Source: Larix kaempferi
Lineage: Eukaryota > Streptophyta > Pinopsida > Pinales > Pinaceae
Reading direction: 5' to 3'
Assembly (NCBI GenBank): GCA_027924585.1
Contig: BSBM01000386.1
Coordinates: 668,001 to 732,000, forward strand
DNA length: 64,000 nucleotides
In this document: in pieces, positions 1 through 11,495 of the stretch
Numbering within the stretch: position 1 is the stretch's first letter
How the letters are laid out: each line of letters begins with the position of its first letter
Made by a program: the position numbers and the translations under genes
The notes under the pieces: generated by a model
Databases searched by the model: none
Told to the model about the DNA's origin: nothing
The model's input: only the letters and a program-made list of their open reading frames with translations

Positions 1-434
1 TTGCAAGGGAACTTTGGCTTGCGAGGCATTCTCATAGAATGAGTGCCATTAGAGGTAGATGGTTGACGCTTGGTCTCTTTCTTATCCTTCTTCTTCTTAA
101 TCTTCCTTTTCTTCTTCTTCTCATCCACCTGATTACTAACACTAGAGTTTTCAGTAGGAGAAGAGGAAGAGACGGAAGCCGATTCAACTTTCGACGGAGA
201 AGGAGAAGGGTCACCATGAGATTGATGCTCATATGGTGAAGGACCTAGGTTCGACACGATGGGTGCACTTGGCGTAGCCGGATTGGAGAATAACCATACT
301 GGTAATCCTATCGTCAATCCAGGAAGACTCAACGTAGCCATAAGGGGAGGACCAACAGTTCCACAAGGGGGAATAACAAATGGCATACCATGGAACGGGG
401 CACCTTGGTTGGTAGTCCCGGAAGAATCTTCCAT
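1..434 (-). CDS. gag-like protein, N-terminal part, open at the window edge
   Basis: An uninterrupted minus-strand frame runs from an ATG at 434 off the left edge (144 codons seen). An in-frame TAG lies 24 bases upstream of the ATG, which supports this start. The first 70 residues are rich in Gly and Pro. A Ser/Pro stretch follows, then a strongly basic block (residues about 104-121, runs of Lys/Arg), and the frame leaves the window at 'PRKPKFPC'. In plant Ty3/gypsy gag-like proteins a similar lead-in often precedes a zinc knuckle, so a gag-type nucleic-acid-binding protein is the best guess; the knuckle itself is outside the window. It lies downstream of a PBS and LTR on the same strand, which fits the first ORF of that element. 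It could also be an unrelated element protein. Confidence 0.55.
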   Translation of the reverse strand, partial: MEDSSGTTNQGAPFHGMPFVIPPCGTVGPPLMATLSLPGLTIGLPVWLFSNPATPSAPIVSNLGPSPYEHQSHGDPSPSPSKVESASVSSSSPTENSSVSNQVDEKKKKRKIKKKKDKKETKRQPSTSNGTHSMRMPRKPKFPC

Positions 435-2711
435 ATCTAAACTTCCTAAGAGTCTCTAAAGTACCACATAAATAAAGCACTACTCAAGTCTAAAAGCCAC
501 AAGCAAACTGTGTGAATAGGAGTGGATTCAAAGTCTGGAACCTCACAGGATTATAAAGGCATCGCAAACCGTGATATACTGCAGGGTCCAACAATATGAC
601 GCGACAAGGAGGATTGGGACCGTACCCTTTCCTGCATACCCGATTACCTGGACAATACGTGCGTGCTAATCTCCCCGAGTGTTGTTCTCGGTGTATTTCT
701 TTGCCAAGACGGCCAAATGGTTAGCTCAGTTGGTTTCAGGAATCCTAATGGTGTCTCCCAATATACGCAAGGTACGTGGGAGCTCAAATCCGTAGTGGTG
801 CTATCTAATGCACAGCCGTTGGAACGAGACCTTCCGATATACATGTCGAGTACGTGATACACCCTTCGATATACGCCAAGTACGGATTATGGTACTTGGT
901 GGGTACGTGAAGGAGCTCAATATACCAATGTACATGGAAGACTACAATACCCCCGGACTACAATGCTGGCAAATAACGACAGCTGCCACGCTTAACAACG
1001 CCGCAACACGTCTCTAACTTACACACAAGTTGCTAAATGATTTTAACCTAAGCTAGCGTTAATTTTATCTTGTACGGTTAGGTGGATGCATGAGGTGAGT
1101 ACATAAATGTAAACATAATGCAATCCTCAACTACATGATAATGCACATTTTACTTTCCTTTTCAATGAAAACTACGTAAGGTAGGGAGAGATTTTTCTTT
1201 CTTTCAAACCAAAAGTACTTAAGTAGTAGCGAAAAGAAGAATTCCTTCCTAAAGTGCAATAATTCTAACTTTCTGCAATAATCAGCCAAAAAGCGTAAAG
1301 AAAATGAAAGATGTAGCTAATCTTAACAATGTATAGGACAAGATAATGAAGCACTTACAATTTTCAAATGCATGTACCAAAAATGGAATTTGATAACTAA
1401 ACGCTTTTCATATTTATATACAGGAAGTGAGAGGATACCTACAACACTCTAGTCTTTCAAAAATTCCCAAAGAAAAATGGCAAGCACCCAAACAACTCAA
1501 AGGAACTCAAGAGAGGCTCAAAATCTACCAAATGCAATAATTATAACTCGTTTCCTATCTTTTTACACTTGAAAAAGACGCATTTAAGCTACGGAAAGAA
1601 GGATTCCACTAACGTTTCATTTTCAAATGCAAGACAAAGGAAAGGACTTAACAATATTATCTAACTCAAATTCATACGAATCTGAAACGAATCTTTCTTC
1701 TTCTTATGAGTGTGAGACCAAGAATTTCAAATGATCAAATTAAAGCAAGAAGAATATTTATGTTTTCCAAATTTATGAATATAGCAAAAGAGTGACAAAA
1801 TCAAGCTTTTCTTTGAACTAAAGCGGAGACAAAGAATCAATCTTTTCCAATAACCATTAGATAGCTTATCATGTAAAGGAAACAAGATGCATAACCCAAG
1901 AAAGAGAGGCTTAAAAAGACATGGGTATCCCACACTCTTCAAGTCTTTAAAACAAGCCAATCATGCCAAACCAAAAAATGATCTCAAAACCTTGAGATGG
2001 GTCAAAACAACTGAAGAATGCACGATTCATGCCCCCCCCCCCCCCCGGCCATTAGGGGAATTTTTTTTTTCAAAAATAGAACCCATTTCCCTTAAAAATG
2101 CAAGCAAAACACTAGTTTTTACTCAAGGGGCCAAACATGAATCCAAAACTCAAAAGACCCAAAAACCAATACAAATAAGCCAAACAAAACACACAAATCA
2201 AAGATGAGATCTCTAGCTGGATCTTGCAGCGCAGAGGGAGTTCATACAGCAAACCAAAGTCCAGACTGTCAGATGAGGGAACGGGTGCCTGTATGCAAAC
2301 TTTTGACAGATCGGCGCGCTCTATCCTTACACACAGTGCGACGTCGCGGTTTGCCTTCACGGGAGGTGCAACGCTGTCGCAATTTACCAATGCATAGGGT
2401 GCGACAGGTGACTAACAGGTGAAGAACAGAGACTCAGAATGACACAGTGTCGCTCTGTTTCCACTACCCAGGTGCGACAGGCGAGGTCTGGATTCAAAAA
2501 TGAACCATATCTCTCAACAATGAACCAAAAACTGGCTTGAAAATGAGTTGTATAAACTCAGAGGAGGCACATCAGAGTCTTCAACGTGAAGATCTGATAG
2601 TGAAATCAATCCTAAGAAGTAAATGGTAAAAAAGATAAAAGAGGCTTGCGTCAAGTAATCAACTGAAAATGACTCTCAGATTTAATGACTACCAAACAAA
2701 ACAAACACTAC
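435..2711 (-). other. long 5' leader of the minus-strand gypsy-like element
   Basis: About 2.3 kb lie between the PBS and the gag-like ATG with no credible coding frame. The stretch contains a run of 15 C at 2032-2046 followed by a T10 run, and several 'gcgac'/'gtcgc' motifs between 2240 and 2480. Long untranslated leaders are usual in Tat/Ogre-type gypsy elements. Nothing else is recognised. Confidence 0.5.
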
Positions 2712-2729
2712 TCCCCAGTGGAGTCGCTA
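2712..2729 (-). promoter_or_regulatory. primer-binding site, tRNA-Arg type
   Basis: On the minus strand this reads TAGCGACTCCACTGGGGA, four bases inside the end of the LTR. It resembles the TGGCGACTC-type site used by Tat/Ogre-like plant gypsy elements, with one change in the leading TGG. Its position between LTR and leader is right for priming reverse transcription. Confidence 0.65.
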
Positions 2730-2733
2730 GATT

Positions 2734-3766
2734 TGTTACCGGACAATCCACTCGACCGGAGGCGAGCCAGATCTCCCTAGCTCAATGTGAGTCTAGAACA
2801 AATAGAACAAACTACAAACACGTTTCCTAGATCTACTTAAGGATCAAGTGCTAGATGTCTTACCTCTTTGATTCACTATCCTTTCTCCTGAATGTTGCTC
2901 CACGTCCCACGGTCGTCAGATCCAAGCTGCAAGACCTGTTAAGACACAGAAAAGAGAAACTAGTCAACAGCATCTATACAATAAGAGATATATGTAAACA
3001 GCTAAGCAGGTAAACAACACAGCATCATCACATATAAGAGCGATATTGGTGGAAAGCATTTGTATTACTACAAATAGAGGAGTACATGATAGAGATATAG
3101 AACTACAACCAATGACTTAACGTAGCAGCCCTTCTCCACACAAGCCAATTGCCAAGCCCTTCCAAGGAAGCATGAATTCTCCAAGAGGTGAGTGAAGGTG
3201 TCCCAAGAGAGATTTCACCAGCATGTAGATACCATAGTCTTCCTCCCTTTGGTATGGGAGTGAGCTTCATATATATAGGACTAAGTGGATGAGATTATGG
3301 ATAGGATAGGTTGAGAGATGGTAGGAGAGAGATAGGGGATCTTCCCAATGAGTTAGGGGTCGAGTACCAGCTCTCCAAGAGATCAGGGATAAGTTCCCAA
3401 ATGGGCAAGCTTCGAGAAAGATCTCGAAATGGCTATTTTTTCCCATTAACATAAATCATCGCACCTTGCTATGGAGCAACCTGCGACGTCGCATGTTGCT
3501 AGTGTGCAACCTGCAACGACCTCTCAAAAGGTTGTACAAACTGAGTACAAATCCTCTCAAATGAATACTTGGTCCAGATGACTTCAGGGATGTATACACA
3601 ATGGTCAAGATGATGACATTATCACAACGGTCATGCTGACAACACTTGGTCATAATAACGGTACTTGCAACGGTCATGATGACGACACTAGGTCATGACG
3701 ACGACACTTGCAACATTTGCAACATTTGTGACACTTGCACAAGGGTGACGACATTTTGGTGTAACA
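2734..3766 (-). repeat. 5' LTR of the minus-strand gypsy-like element
   Basis: The repeat is bounded by TGTTAC at 2734 and GTAACA at 3766, a 6-bp inverted terminal repeat with TG...CA ends. A PBS abuts its left side, and copia integrase coding sequence starts immediately to its right. The right end (about 3600-3745), which is the start of the LTR in element orientation, has imperfect repeats around 'ggtcatgatgacgacact'. The partner LTR must lie beyond the left edge, so this boundary rests on one copy only. The expected target duplication would be GAGAC (3767-3771). Confidence 0.65.
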
Positions 3767-3770
3767 GAGA

Positions 3771-6202
3771 CTGGATCAGGTACAATCTCTTGGTGGCTCT
3801 CATTATTATGTTACTTTTATTGATGATGCAACTAGAAAAACTAGGGTTTATTACATTAGACAGAAATGTGATGTGTTTGATACTTTTAAGAAATGGAAAG
3901 ATTTGGTTGAGAATAAGACAGGGAAAGTTTGAAGTGTCTCAGATTGGATAATGGAGGTGAGTATCGCAGCAAGGAGTTCAATAGTTACTATTCATACCAT
4001 GGGATTCATGGAGAGAAGATAGTCCCAGGAACGCCACAAAAAAATGGTGTGTCGGAAAGGATGAATAGGATGATCATGGAGCGTGCAAGGTGTATGATAT
4101 TGCATGCAAGGTTGCCCTTACAATTTTGGGTAGATGTTGTAGATATTGTTGTTTACTTAGTAAACAGAGGGCCTTCAAGCACTTTTGATGGTGGGATTCC
4201 AGAGTAGGCATGGATAGGTAAAAAGGTAAACTACTCATTTCCGAGAACTTTTGGTTGTGAATCATTTGTCCATATTGATAAAGACACTAGAAAAAAGCTT
4301 GAGGCTAAATCCAAGAAATGTACCTTTATTGGATACACGGTTGATGATTTTGGTTATCGCTTATGGGATTATGAAAGTAAAAAAATCATTAAAAGTAAAG
4401 ATGTGGTATTTAATGAAAAGTTCATGTATAAAGATCAGTTGCAAGGAAAGAAATAGGAAAAGGAAAACTCAAAGTACACAGTGCTTGATGAAATAAAAGA
4501 AAATGAAGTTCCAAAAGTGCCAGAAAATCAAGAACAACAACATGTACCTCAAACTCCTACAAGTGTTAGAATATCTACCAGGTTAAGTAGACCGCCTGAA
4601 CGATACTCTCCCTGAATCAATGTATTATTTATTAATGACTGATTCTGGTGAACCTAAATGTTATGAATAAGCAATGCAGGTGGAAAGTAGAAAGAAGTGG
4701 GAGCAAGGCATGAATGAGAAGATGGACTCATCGGTAAGAAACCAGCCTTAGGATTTGGTTCAATTGTCTATAGGTAAAAGAGCATTGCAGAACAAATGGG
4801 TTTACAAGTTGAAGGAAGAAGATGAAGGAAAGAAGTAGTACAAGTCCAGACTTGTTGTAAAGGGGTTTGCACAGAAGAAAGGTGTATATTTTGATGAAAT
4901 ATTTTCTCATATTGTTAAAATGACTTCAATTAGGACTATTTTAAGTCTAGTGGTGGTAGAATATTTGCATCTTGAACAGTTAGATGTAAAAATAGCCTTT
5001 ATCCATGGGGATTTGGAGGAAGAGATTTATATGCAGCAGCCACAAGGGTATGAGGTCAAAGGGAAGGAGAATTTAGTATGCAGGTTGAAAAAGAACTTGT
5101 ATGGCTTGAAGCAAGCTCCAAGGCAGTGGTATTTGAAATTTGACAGGTTTATGATAGAACAAGGTTATAGTAGATGTCATTCTGACCATTGTGTTTATTT
5201 CAAGAGGCTAGAAAATGGAAGATATATTATATTGTTATTGTATGTGGATGACATGTTTGTTGCAGGGTCTAACATGCAAGATATAAATATGTTCAAGAGG
5301 AAGTTAGCTAATTAATTTGCGATGAAGGATTTGGGTGCTCCAAAGCAAATCCTTGGTATGAGAATAACAAGAGACAGGAAAAATCGCAAATTGACATTGT
5401 CTCATGGTGAGTACATAGAAAAGGTGTTGGAGAGTTTTAGAATGCAGAATGCAAAACCAGTTAGTACACCTTTAACCAACCATTTCAAACTAAGTAAGGA
5501 GATGTGTCTAAAGACACAGGAAGAGATAGATTACATGTCCAAGGTTCCGTATTCATCAACAATTGGCAGCTTGATGTATGTCATGGTGTGCACAAGACCA
5601 TATATTGCACATGCAATGGGAGTTGTGAGCAAGTATATGAACAATCCAGGTAAAGAACATTGGAAGCCAGTACAATGGATTCTCAGGTATTTGAGAGGTA
5701 CTACCACTCATGCATTATGTTTTGAAGGTTTAGACACTGTTCTACAAGGATATGTTGATGCAAATATGGAAGGTGATAAATATATCAAGAGGATCACCAT
5801 GATGTATGTGTTTACTGTAAGTGGAACAACAGTAAGTTGTATTTCGAAGCTGCAAAAGGTTGTTTCACTTTCAACAACAGAAGTAGAGTATGTTGATGCT
5901 ACTTAGGCTAGTGAGAGATTATTTGGTTGAAGAGGTTCATGAAGGAATTAGATAAGAAGCAGGAGGATAGTAGGTTTTATAGTGACAACTATAGTTCCAT
6001 TCATCTTGCAAAGAACTCATCCTTCCATTCTAAGACTAAACATATACAGCTGAAGTACCATTTCATACGGTCTGTTCTAGAAGATGAACTGTTGAAGCTG
6101 GAAAAGATACACACTAGCCAGAATTCTGCAGACATGTTAACAAAGGTAGTAACCAGAGAGAAACTGATTTTCTGTTCAATTTTAGTTGGCCTTCTAGAAT
6201 GA
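3771..6202 (+). pseudogene. copia pol remnant: integrase, reverse transcriptase, RNase H
   Basis: Integrase fragments show all three catalytic positions: Asp in 'FIDDATRK', Asp in 'LRLDNGGEY' and Glu in 'NGVSERMNRM'. The C-terminal 'FGCESFVHID' region and hinge follow. The RT has 'LDVKIAFIHGDLEEEIYMQQ', 'LYGLKQAPRQWY' and the active site 'YVDDM' (about 5240). The RNase H includes 'LSTTEVEY' and 'HSKTKHIQLKYHFIR', and the protein ends near 6202 with a 'SADMLTK'-type tail. A frameshift near 3928 and several stops (for example at 4207, 4837, 5313 and 5906) break the frame, so it cannot make an active polyprotein. Lineage (TNT1/Tork-like) is judged from motif wording only. Confidence 0.92.
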
Positions 6203-6288
6203 AGGTGAAGATGAGAAATTTTCCAGATACAAGGTTCAGAGCATATTCCAACAAGTGCAGTAGCGATGGAGATGTTGTGATCAGTCTT

Positions 6289-6300
6289 AAAGTGGGAGAT
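6289..6300 (+). promoter_or_regulatory. polypurine tract of the copia element
   Basis: The purine-rich 'aaagtgggagat' directly precedes the TG of the 3' LTR, the standard position for plus-strand priming. Confidence 0.7.
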
Positions 6301-6858
6301 TGTTGGTTGTGGAGCCTGATCTTCTTAATTCAGAGATGTTGTTGTTTCAGCCATGTGTGTACCCCAATTTTATATGATATGCAGGTGGACTGTACACTCA
6401 ACCCAGCAGGGGAGAATCTCCCCTTCACAGGGGTCTGGGGGTACCATCCCCCCACGCTGGGGGGTCCAGGGGCCAAAGAAATTTTATGGGTTGTTTTGTT
6501 GTCCAACATTTTACAGGCCCATGGTATTGGGTAGCCCGTAGTATTTTCCCATGGTAACTCCCTTTAAAAGGAAGACATTATAATACGACTATGTAATGTA
6601 TTGTAGCATTGAAAAGATCTATGTGATTGTGTAAGGGATATTGAGAGAGAGTGAAGAGGAATTTGCAACGGATGTGCTGCAGGTTGTATCACTTCATTTG
6701 TTGGATGGTATAATAATAAAAGGACTGGAAATTTCTCTGTGGACGTAGCCCAGATTGGGTGAACCATGTTATATTGGTGTGTCTCGTGTATTGTGGTTAT
6801 GTGATTTAGATTTGCATATTGTTTATTGTTATTTCTCTATGATCCTGTTTTTCTAACA
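6301..6858 (+). repeat. 3' LTR of the copia element
   Basis: This 558-bp repeat starts TGTTGGTTG and ends TTCTAACA. It directly follows a purine tract downstream of pol. A GC-rich hairpin cluster lies at about 6411-6475 and a TATA-like 'tttaaaa' near 6562. The second LTR is outside the window, so the right boundary rests on the TG...CA rule. Confidence 0.75.
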
Positions 6859-9433
6859 AATCCAAATAAACCACTATAGGCAATCTGTAGCAGTTGATAT
6901 AAGTAATTCATAGAAAAAATTTATAACTTTTGAAAACAACACATATCCTTAAAGTATGATCTATGTATTTGAGAGTTTTGCTGGATGTGTCCACTCCAAT
7001 GTAAATATTCCCTCTACCAAAACTCACAATGACCTAGATGACATATTTTGAGTTATAAACAAATTATTGAAGCAAACCACTATAGGTGATCAATAACAAC
7101 ATCCATAGGTCTAAAATACAACCTATAAATCTTAAAGTACGATATGGGTGTTGGAGATTTTCGGTGAGTGTATCCATCCCAATATATCGCTTCCCTATAC
7201 CAAAAACCACGTTCACCCAGGTCTCAAATTTAGAGATTCAATCAAATCATCATGTGCTGAACTTTACATACAAGCCCAAAATCCCATAAAAATTCATTGA
7301 AGTATTTAAGCAAACATTTGGCATTAAACCTCAAGCTACAAGGGTATTCCAAATTGAAACCATCATTTGGGAAATGGAAAAGGAAACATTTATACATTAA
7401 AGAACCCTTTTCAAATCATTCAAGGGAGTGTATGATATACTAATTTGCACTTAGAAAACAACAAGGAAACTGACGAGCATTAAAGGAAATTTATTTCCAA
7501 AATTTCCATTCTTTTTCAAAGATACATTTTAAGAACTCTATAAGGAGTTAAACAGGGCTTATAACATATAGTCATTAATCTTGAATGGTAAATAAATTAT
7601 TCTTTCATTATAGATTCAATATTTTTATTCAATTATAATCCAATGAATGACAATGTGTCTCATAACACATTTCCATAATTATGTCAACAAAATGTAAATG
7701 TTATAATCCATTCACTATAGCATAGCTAGTTAATCCACATATTAACTTTGTTTTATAATTATAATAATATCTCAATTAATCATCCATGTAGAATCTTTCA
7801 TATGTAAATCTTGTTTTCTTTCAAGGGACAATTACAAATAAAGAAATGATGTTATACATATTGAAATCATCATAAGGCATCATAAGTTATCATTAACATC
7901 AAAGGCGTGTCCACACTAGAAACAGTGTGTACAATAATTCTTAATGCACCGAGCAGAAAAATTATTTTAAAAGGTTGGTCTATGCATTTTATAAGAATGA
8001 ACGCACCGTGCAGATGGTGCACACACTAAAAAATAGTATCGATGCATACTTATTAAATGCACCATTCGATGGTTTAAAATAGGTCATTTTCTTGTTTATG
8101 GTTTAACAAGTGCACTTAAGATAATATCATGCACCGGTGCATTTTGTACCTATCGGCAACAGTGCACCGATTAAAGTGACGCATCAGAAAGGGTGTTGTG
8201 TTTTTTAGTTTAGTTTTTCCAGTGTGTTGTTTAACATATAGCGCACTATGGTAACTGTGTGGTATAGTTTACAAGGATTGGGTGCCCCACTTACGGTGCA
8301 CCCTATAAATTTGTAGGGTGTACCGTCATAGCGATGCGAGCCAAACTGTTTGAACGCACCGTTCAAATTTGAAAAGTAAGCGAATTTAAGGTGAATTTTA
8401 AATTTTAATCTGCTAAAAGTTTAAATTAGAAGGTAACAAAGAAATTACCTAAACATTTGAGCACTGGGGAGCCATGGTTTCCATGTAGACCAAAAAAACA
8501 AATTTCCCCACCATTTGGAAAAATTCCAAACCCATGTATCGAGCAACAGATGAAAGAAAATTGAGCATCGGAAACATCGATGACAGGGAACTTCAAGGAG
8601 GAAAAGGTAGTATCGGTGGTTAGGAGGTCTACAACACTGAAACATCGTAAACTGATTTTACTGTCTGATAATTTTTTTTAATTTACCATTTTATTATGCG
8701 TATGATACCCGAATGTACCGGTGCTTTGGAAGGCCTAACAATACCAATATTCAATATAAAACATTAAATTATGACCTGTAAAATTTTAATTTAACCCTAG
8801 CATGGTGTGCTCTCCTATAAAATGCATTGATGTGTTCATATTGGATAAACACACAGTCAACGAATAATAGATTATTTTGAAAATTTCCACTATTCCCAAG
8901 TATGGGATGCACCAATGCTTTTGGAGGATATAAACGCACTGTTAAAGAATATAAAAAATATATAAAAAAAAAATCATGTCCAACAATTATTTTAATTTCA
9001 CCCTATGTTGGTGCCCTTAAGTACATGATGCACCGAAGTTGTTGGTACAACTAAATAGACCAGTGTGGGATCTACAAAAATAAAAATTGTTTATCTGTCG
9101 GTGCTCTAATATAAATAGCACACTGGTGTGTTAGGATATATAGAAGACACCATATTTGTTGTTAATTTTCTTTTTTAAAACATATATTTTTTTTTTAGTC
9201 AGAGGTTTTTTTGCTAATCTCAGTGCATAAGTGTGTATCAAACGCACTGATTTCTCTTGGTGGTTGAAATATGAAATAAATTTTATTTTGCACGTTAACT
9301 GGGATTTTCGGCGCCGATGTGTTTCTTTAATAGACGCATCAATGCATTTATAATTAAGGCATACCAGTTCCTTTCTCATGTATAAAAGCACCATAAAAAA
9401 CATCCGTTAAAACCTCTGCCTACTCGCCTCCAC
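6859..9433. other. AT-rich stretch without recognisable genes
   Basis: No frame here resembles a known protein. Between about 7900 and 9400 the motif gcaccg/gcactg and its complement recur many times, often within a larger 'ggtgca' context. The stretch is the genomic host of the copia element and of the coiled-coil LTR element. It may belong to old gypsy element Y, but no homology proves this. Confidence 0.5.
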
Positions 9434-9664
9434 TGCTATGAACATAAAAGTAAATAATTAATAATAAACATAATTAATTATACTTAAGAATGAAAGGGCA
9501 TGACTGTTCATTCACAATGCCCAAGCCTTATTTAATAGGTGGGTTATCGACCATTGTAATCATATTTTATCTATTCAATATTATTATATTCGTTATTCAT
9601 GGCATATTTAATTTACCAGGTCTTTTGGTAACTTGACTGTATGAAGGAATAATTATTCGCTTCA
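9434..9664 (+). repeat. 5' LTR of the coiled-coil element
   Basis: It runs from TGCTATGAACA to ATTCGCTTCA and matches the 3' LTR along its full 231 bp apart from about ten substitutions. Confidence 0.93.
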
Positions 9665-9666
9665 TT

Positions 9667-9678
9667 TGGTATCAGAGC
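9667..9678 (+). promoter_or_regulatory. primer-binding site, initiator tRNA-Met type
   Basis: TGGTATCAGAGC lies two bases downstream of the 5' LTR and is complementary to the 3' end of plant initiator methionine tRNA. Confidence 0.92.
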
Positions 9679-9929
9679 AGAACGCTCCTCCATCTGAGCT
9701 CGGATTCGGATCACACTCAGAGCGGACTCGCTCCTCCATCAGGTGAGCTCGGACTCGGCTCATTCCTCCACTCCGCTGCATCACTCGCTCCATTCCACCT
9801 GCTGCACTTCCATCCACGCTCCCCCCCCCAGCCGTCCCACTCCATGACTCCTCCACACCCAACAAATTCCCGCGTCTCCTCTCCTTTACTCCATCCACAT
9901 TCCACACGCCATTCCCTTCCTCCTCCACG

Positions 9930-11495
9930 TTGTTCCTCGGCTCCCCTCCTACCTGCACCACTCCACACTCACGCCCCCCCCCCTCTTCCATACCCAACAC
10001 ACCCCTTCAGGCCCATGCCCACACCTGCGTCCAACTCCTTCCTGCTGCGATCTTTTCCCGCGCCCACCCCTCCCACACTCATGGTACCCTCCTCCGGTCC
10101 CCCGCCCTTCCGACGCCTCCATCTCCTTCCATTCGCCATATCACTCCATTGACTCCCTTCTCGTACACCATACTCCACTCCACCCTCGCGTCCTTCCTCC
10201 CACAACCCTCCTACCTTCCCTTTGAATCCCAACGTCCCCCACCTACCTTGCTCATCCCCTCCTCGTGCGCCTACGGCTCGCCCTCGCGTGCTCCCTCCTC
10301 CTGCTTGCGCCCTCCTTCCCAACTCCATGTCATTTCCCTCACACTCTCTCAATCCCCCTCGCTCCGCGTCCCCAACCACACCCCCCTCCCCTCCCCTCCA
10401 CTGCGTTGCATCCTCTCGCAGCCACCATTCTGCAACCCTCTCACACCTGTGTCATTCTGCCTACCAACTCGGTCCCCTCCCTCCACATACCTCGAGCACC
10501 AACGTCATCCACCCTCCTACCCTCCTTCCTGCCACCATCTTGGCCCTCCTCCGCATACCTCCAACGCCTTTGTAGATGAAGAACTGAATCAAATACGAAA
10601 TAATTTAGGAGATCAAGAATCAAAGGTCGACCAATGTCGACAACAGATAAAAGTTCTTCAACAACAAAATGATGACTCTAAAAAGGCACACAAACTGGAG
10701 ATCGCAAAGAATAATAAAACACTATCCAACAATTTCGAAGTAATTTTCAGATTAAGAAATCATAACAAGAAACTAGTCACAAAAATTAAGAAGTTGAAAA
10801 ATAGTCGGAAGACAGAACAATCTATGGAAGACATTGAAGGAAAACTTCTAGACAAGCAAGAAGAAAATAGTTGTATCAAAATTCATAATGAATATCTTAA
10901 GGAACAACTTAAGAAGTCTAAAGATGACAGAAAATCGCAAGTCGAATTGATTAAGAAGTTTCAAAATGATAACAGGCAGTTAGAAAACAAGTTGGAAAAG
11001 ATACAGAACGAAACCTTAAAACCTCAAGAGATGAAAATAAAACTTCCAGCTCAGATCAATGCTCAAAAGATGACACTCGTAAAAGAAAACGACATTGTGA
11101 AAATTCCCTATCGACACCCCAACCATAAAAACCAATATTCTAAAAAGTGGGAAATGTCAAAAGATAATGGTACTGATGTGATCAAAGCTCCTAACGACAG
11201 ATCAGTAGGGAATCCCAGATCATTTTGTATCAAATCCCATTATTGGGCATGCGATTCCGGCTGTTGGCTACTAGTGAGAGTTTCTCTTGTGGATTGGTCC
11301 TTAACCAGATTTTGGGATTTTAGCCATTTACGCACTCCATACATTGCTCTTTCCCTCTTCTTCCGCTGCACTCCTACCAACATCGTCCTCCCTCCACTCT
11401 CACTTGACCACCAGCCCTATCGTCTTCTCCATCACCGTATCCTCCATTTCCCTCTTCAGCCTCACGCCAAACCTCCCCCTCTCTCTCCTGCGTAG
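9930..11495 (+). CDS. Pro/Ser-rich plus coiled-coil ORF (copy 1)
   Basis: This is the longest open frame in the window (521 codons). Residues 1-214 are translated from the C-rich leader and are low-complexity Pro/Ser/Leu/His, probably not a real domain. Residues about 215-370 are highly charged and heptad-like (Lys, Glu, Gln, Asn, Leu), for example 'RNHNKKLVTKIKKLKNSR' and 'DNRQLENKLEKIQNE', followed by a short conserved block 'KIPYRHPNH'. The remaining residues read into linker and a second C-rich tract. Against copy 2 the coil begins only at 'DEELNQIRNNLGDQ', so its N-terminal half is missing and has been fused to leader sequence. The function is unknown; a structural, gag-substituting or RNA-binding role is only a guess. 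The 9930 ATG is arbitrary. Confidence 0.5.
   Translation: MFLGSPPTCTTPHSRPPPSSIPNTPLQAHAHTCVQLLPAAIFSRAHPSHTHGTLLRSPALPTPPSPSIRHITPLTPFSYTILHSTLASFLPQPSYLPFESQRPPPTLLIPSSCAYGSPSRAPSSCLRPPSQLHVISLTLSQSPSLRVPNHTPLPSPPLRCILSQPPFCNPLTPVSFCLPTRSPPSTYLEHQRHPPSYPPSCHHLGPPPHTSNAFVDEELNQIRNNLGDQESKVDQCRQQIKVLQQQNDDSKKAHKLEIAKNNKTLSNNFEVIFRLRNHNKKLVTKIKKLKNSRKTEQSMEDIEGKLLDKQEENSCIKIHNEYLKEQLKKSKDDRKSQVELIKKFQNDNRQLENKLEKIQNETLKPQEMKIKLPAQINAQKMTLVKENDIVKIPYRHPNHKNQYSKKWEMSKDNGTDVIKAPNDRSVGNPRSFCIKSHYWACDSGCWLLVRVSLVDWSLTRFWDFSHLRTPYIALSLFFRCTPTNIVLPPLSLDHQPYRLLHHRILHFPLQPHAKPPPLSPA

Larger units (their letters stand above)
3767..6858 (+). mobile_element. Ty1/copia (TNT1-like) retrotransposon, 3' two thirds
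   Basis: The order is integrase core, RT, RNase H, polypurine tract (6289-6300) and 3' LTR (6301-6858), all on the plus strand. The gag, protease and integrase N-terminus are absent because the gypsy-like LTR ending at 3766 cuts into the integrase; they should lie left of the window. The bases following the 3' LTR (AATCC) are the expected target duplication, whose partner is not visible. Confidence 0.9.

Noticed and set aside
2032-2046. Run of 15 C as a functional site
   Set aside because: A homopolymer in a leader, next to T10; could be slippage or a sequencing artefact.
9844-10579. Several overlapping Pro/Ser-rich ORFs on both strands
   Set aside because: They lie in C-rich low-complexity DNA where stops are rare in every frame; no domain and no consistent frame.
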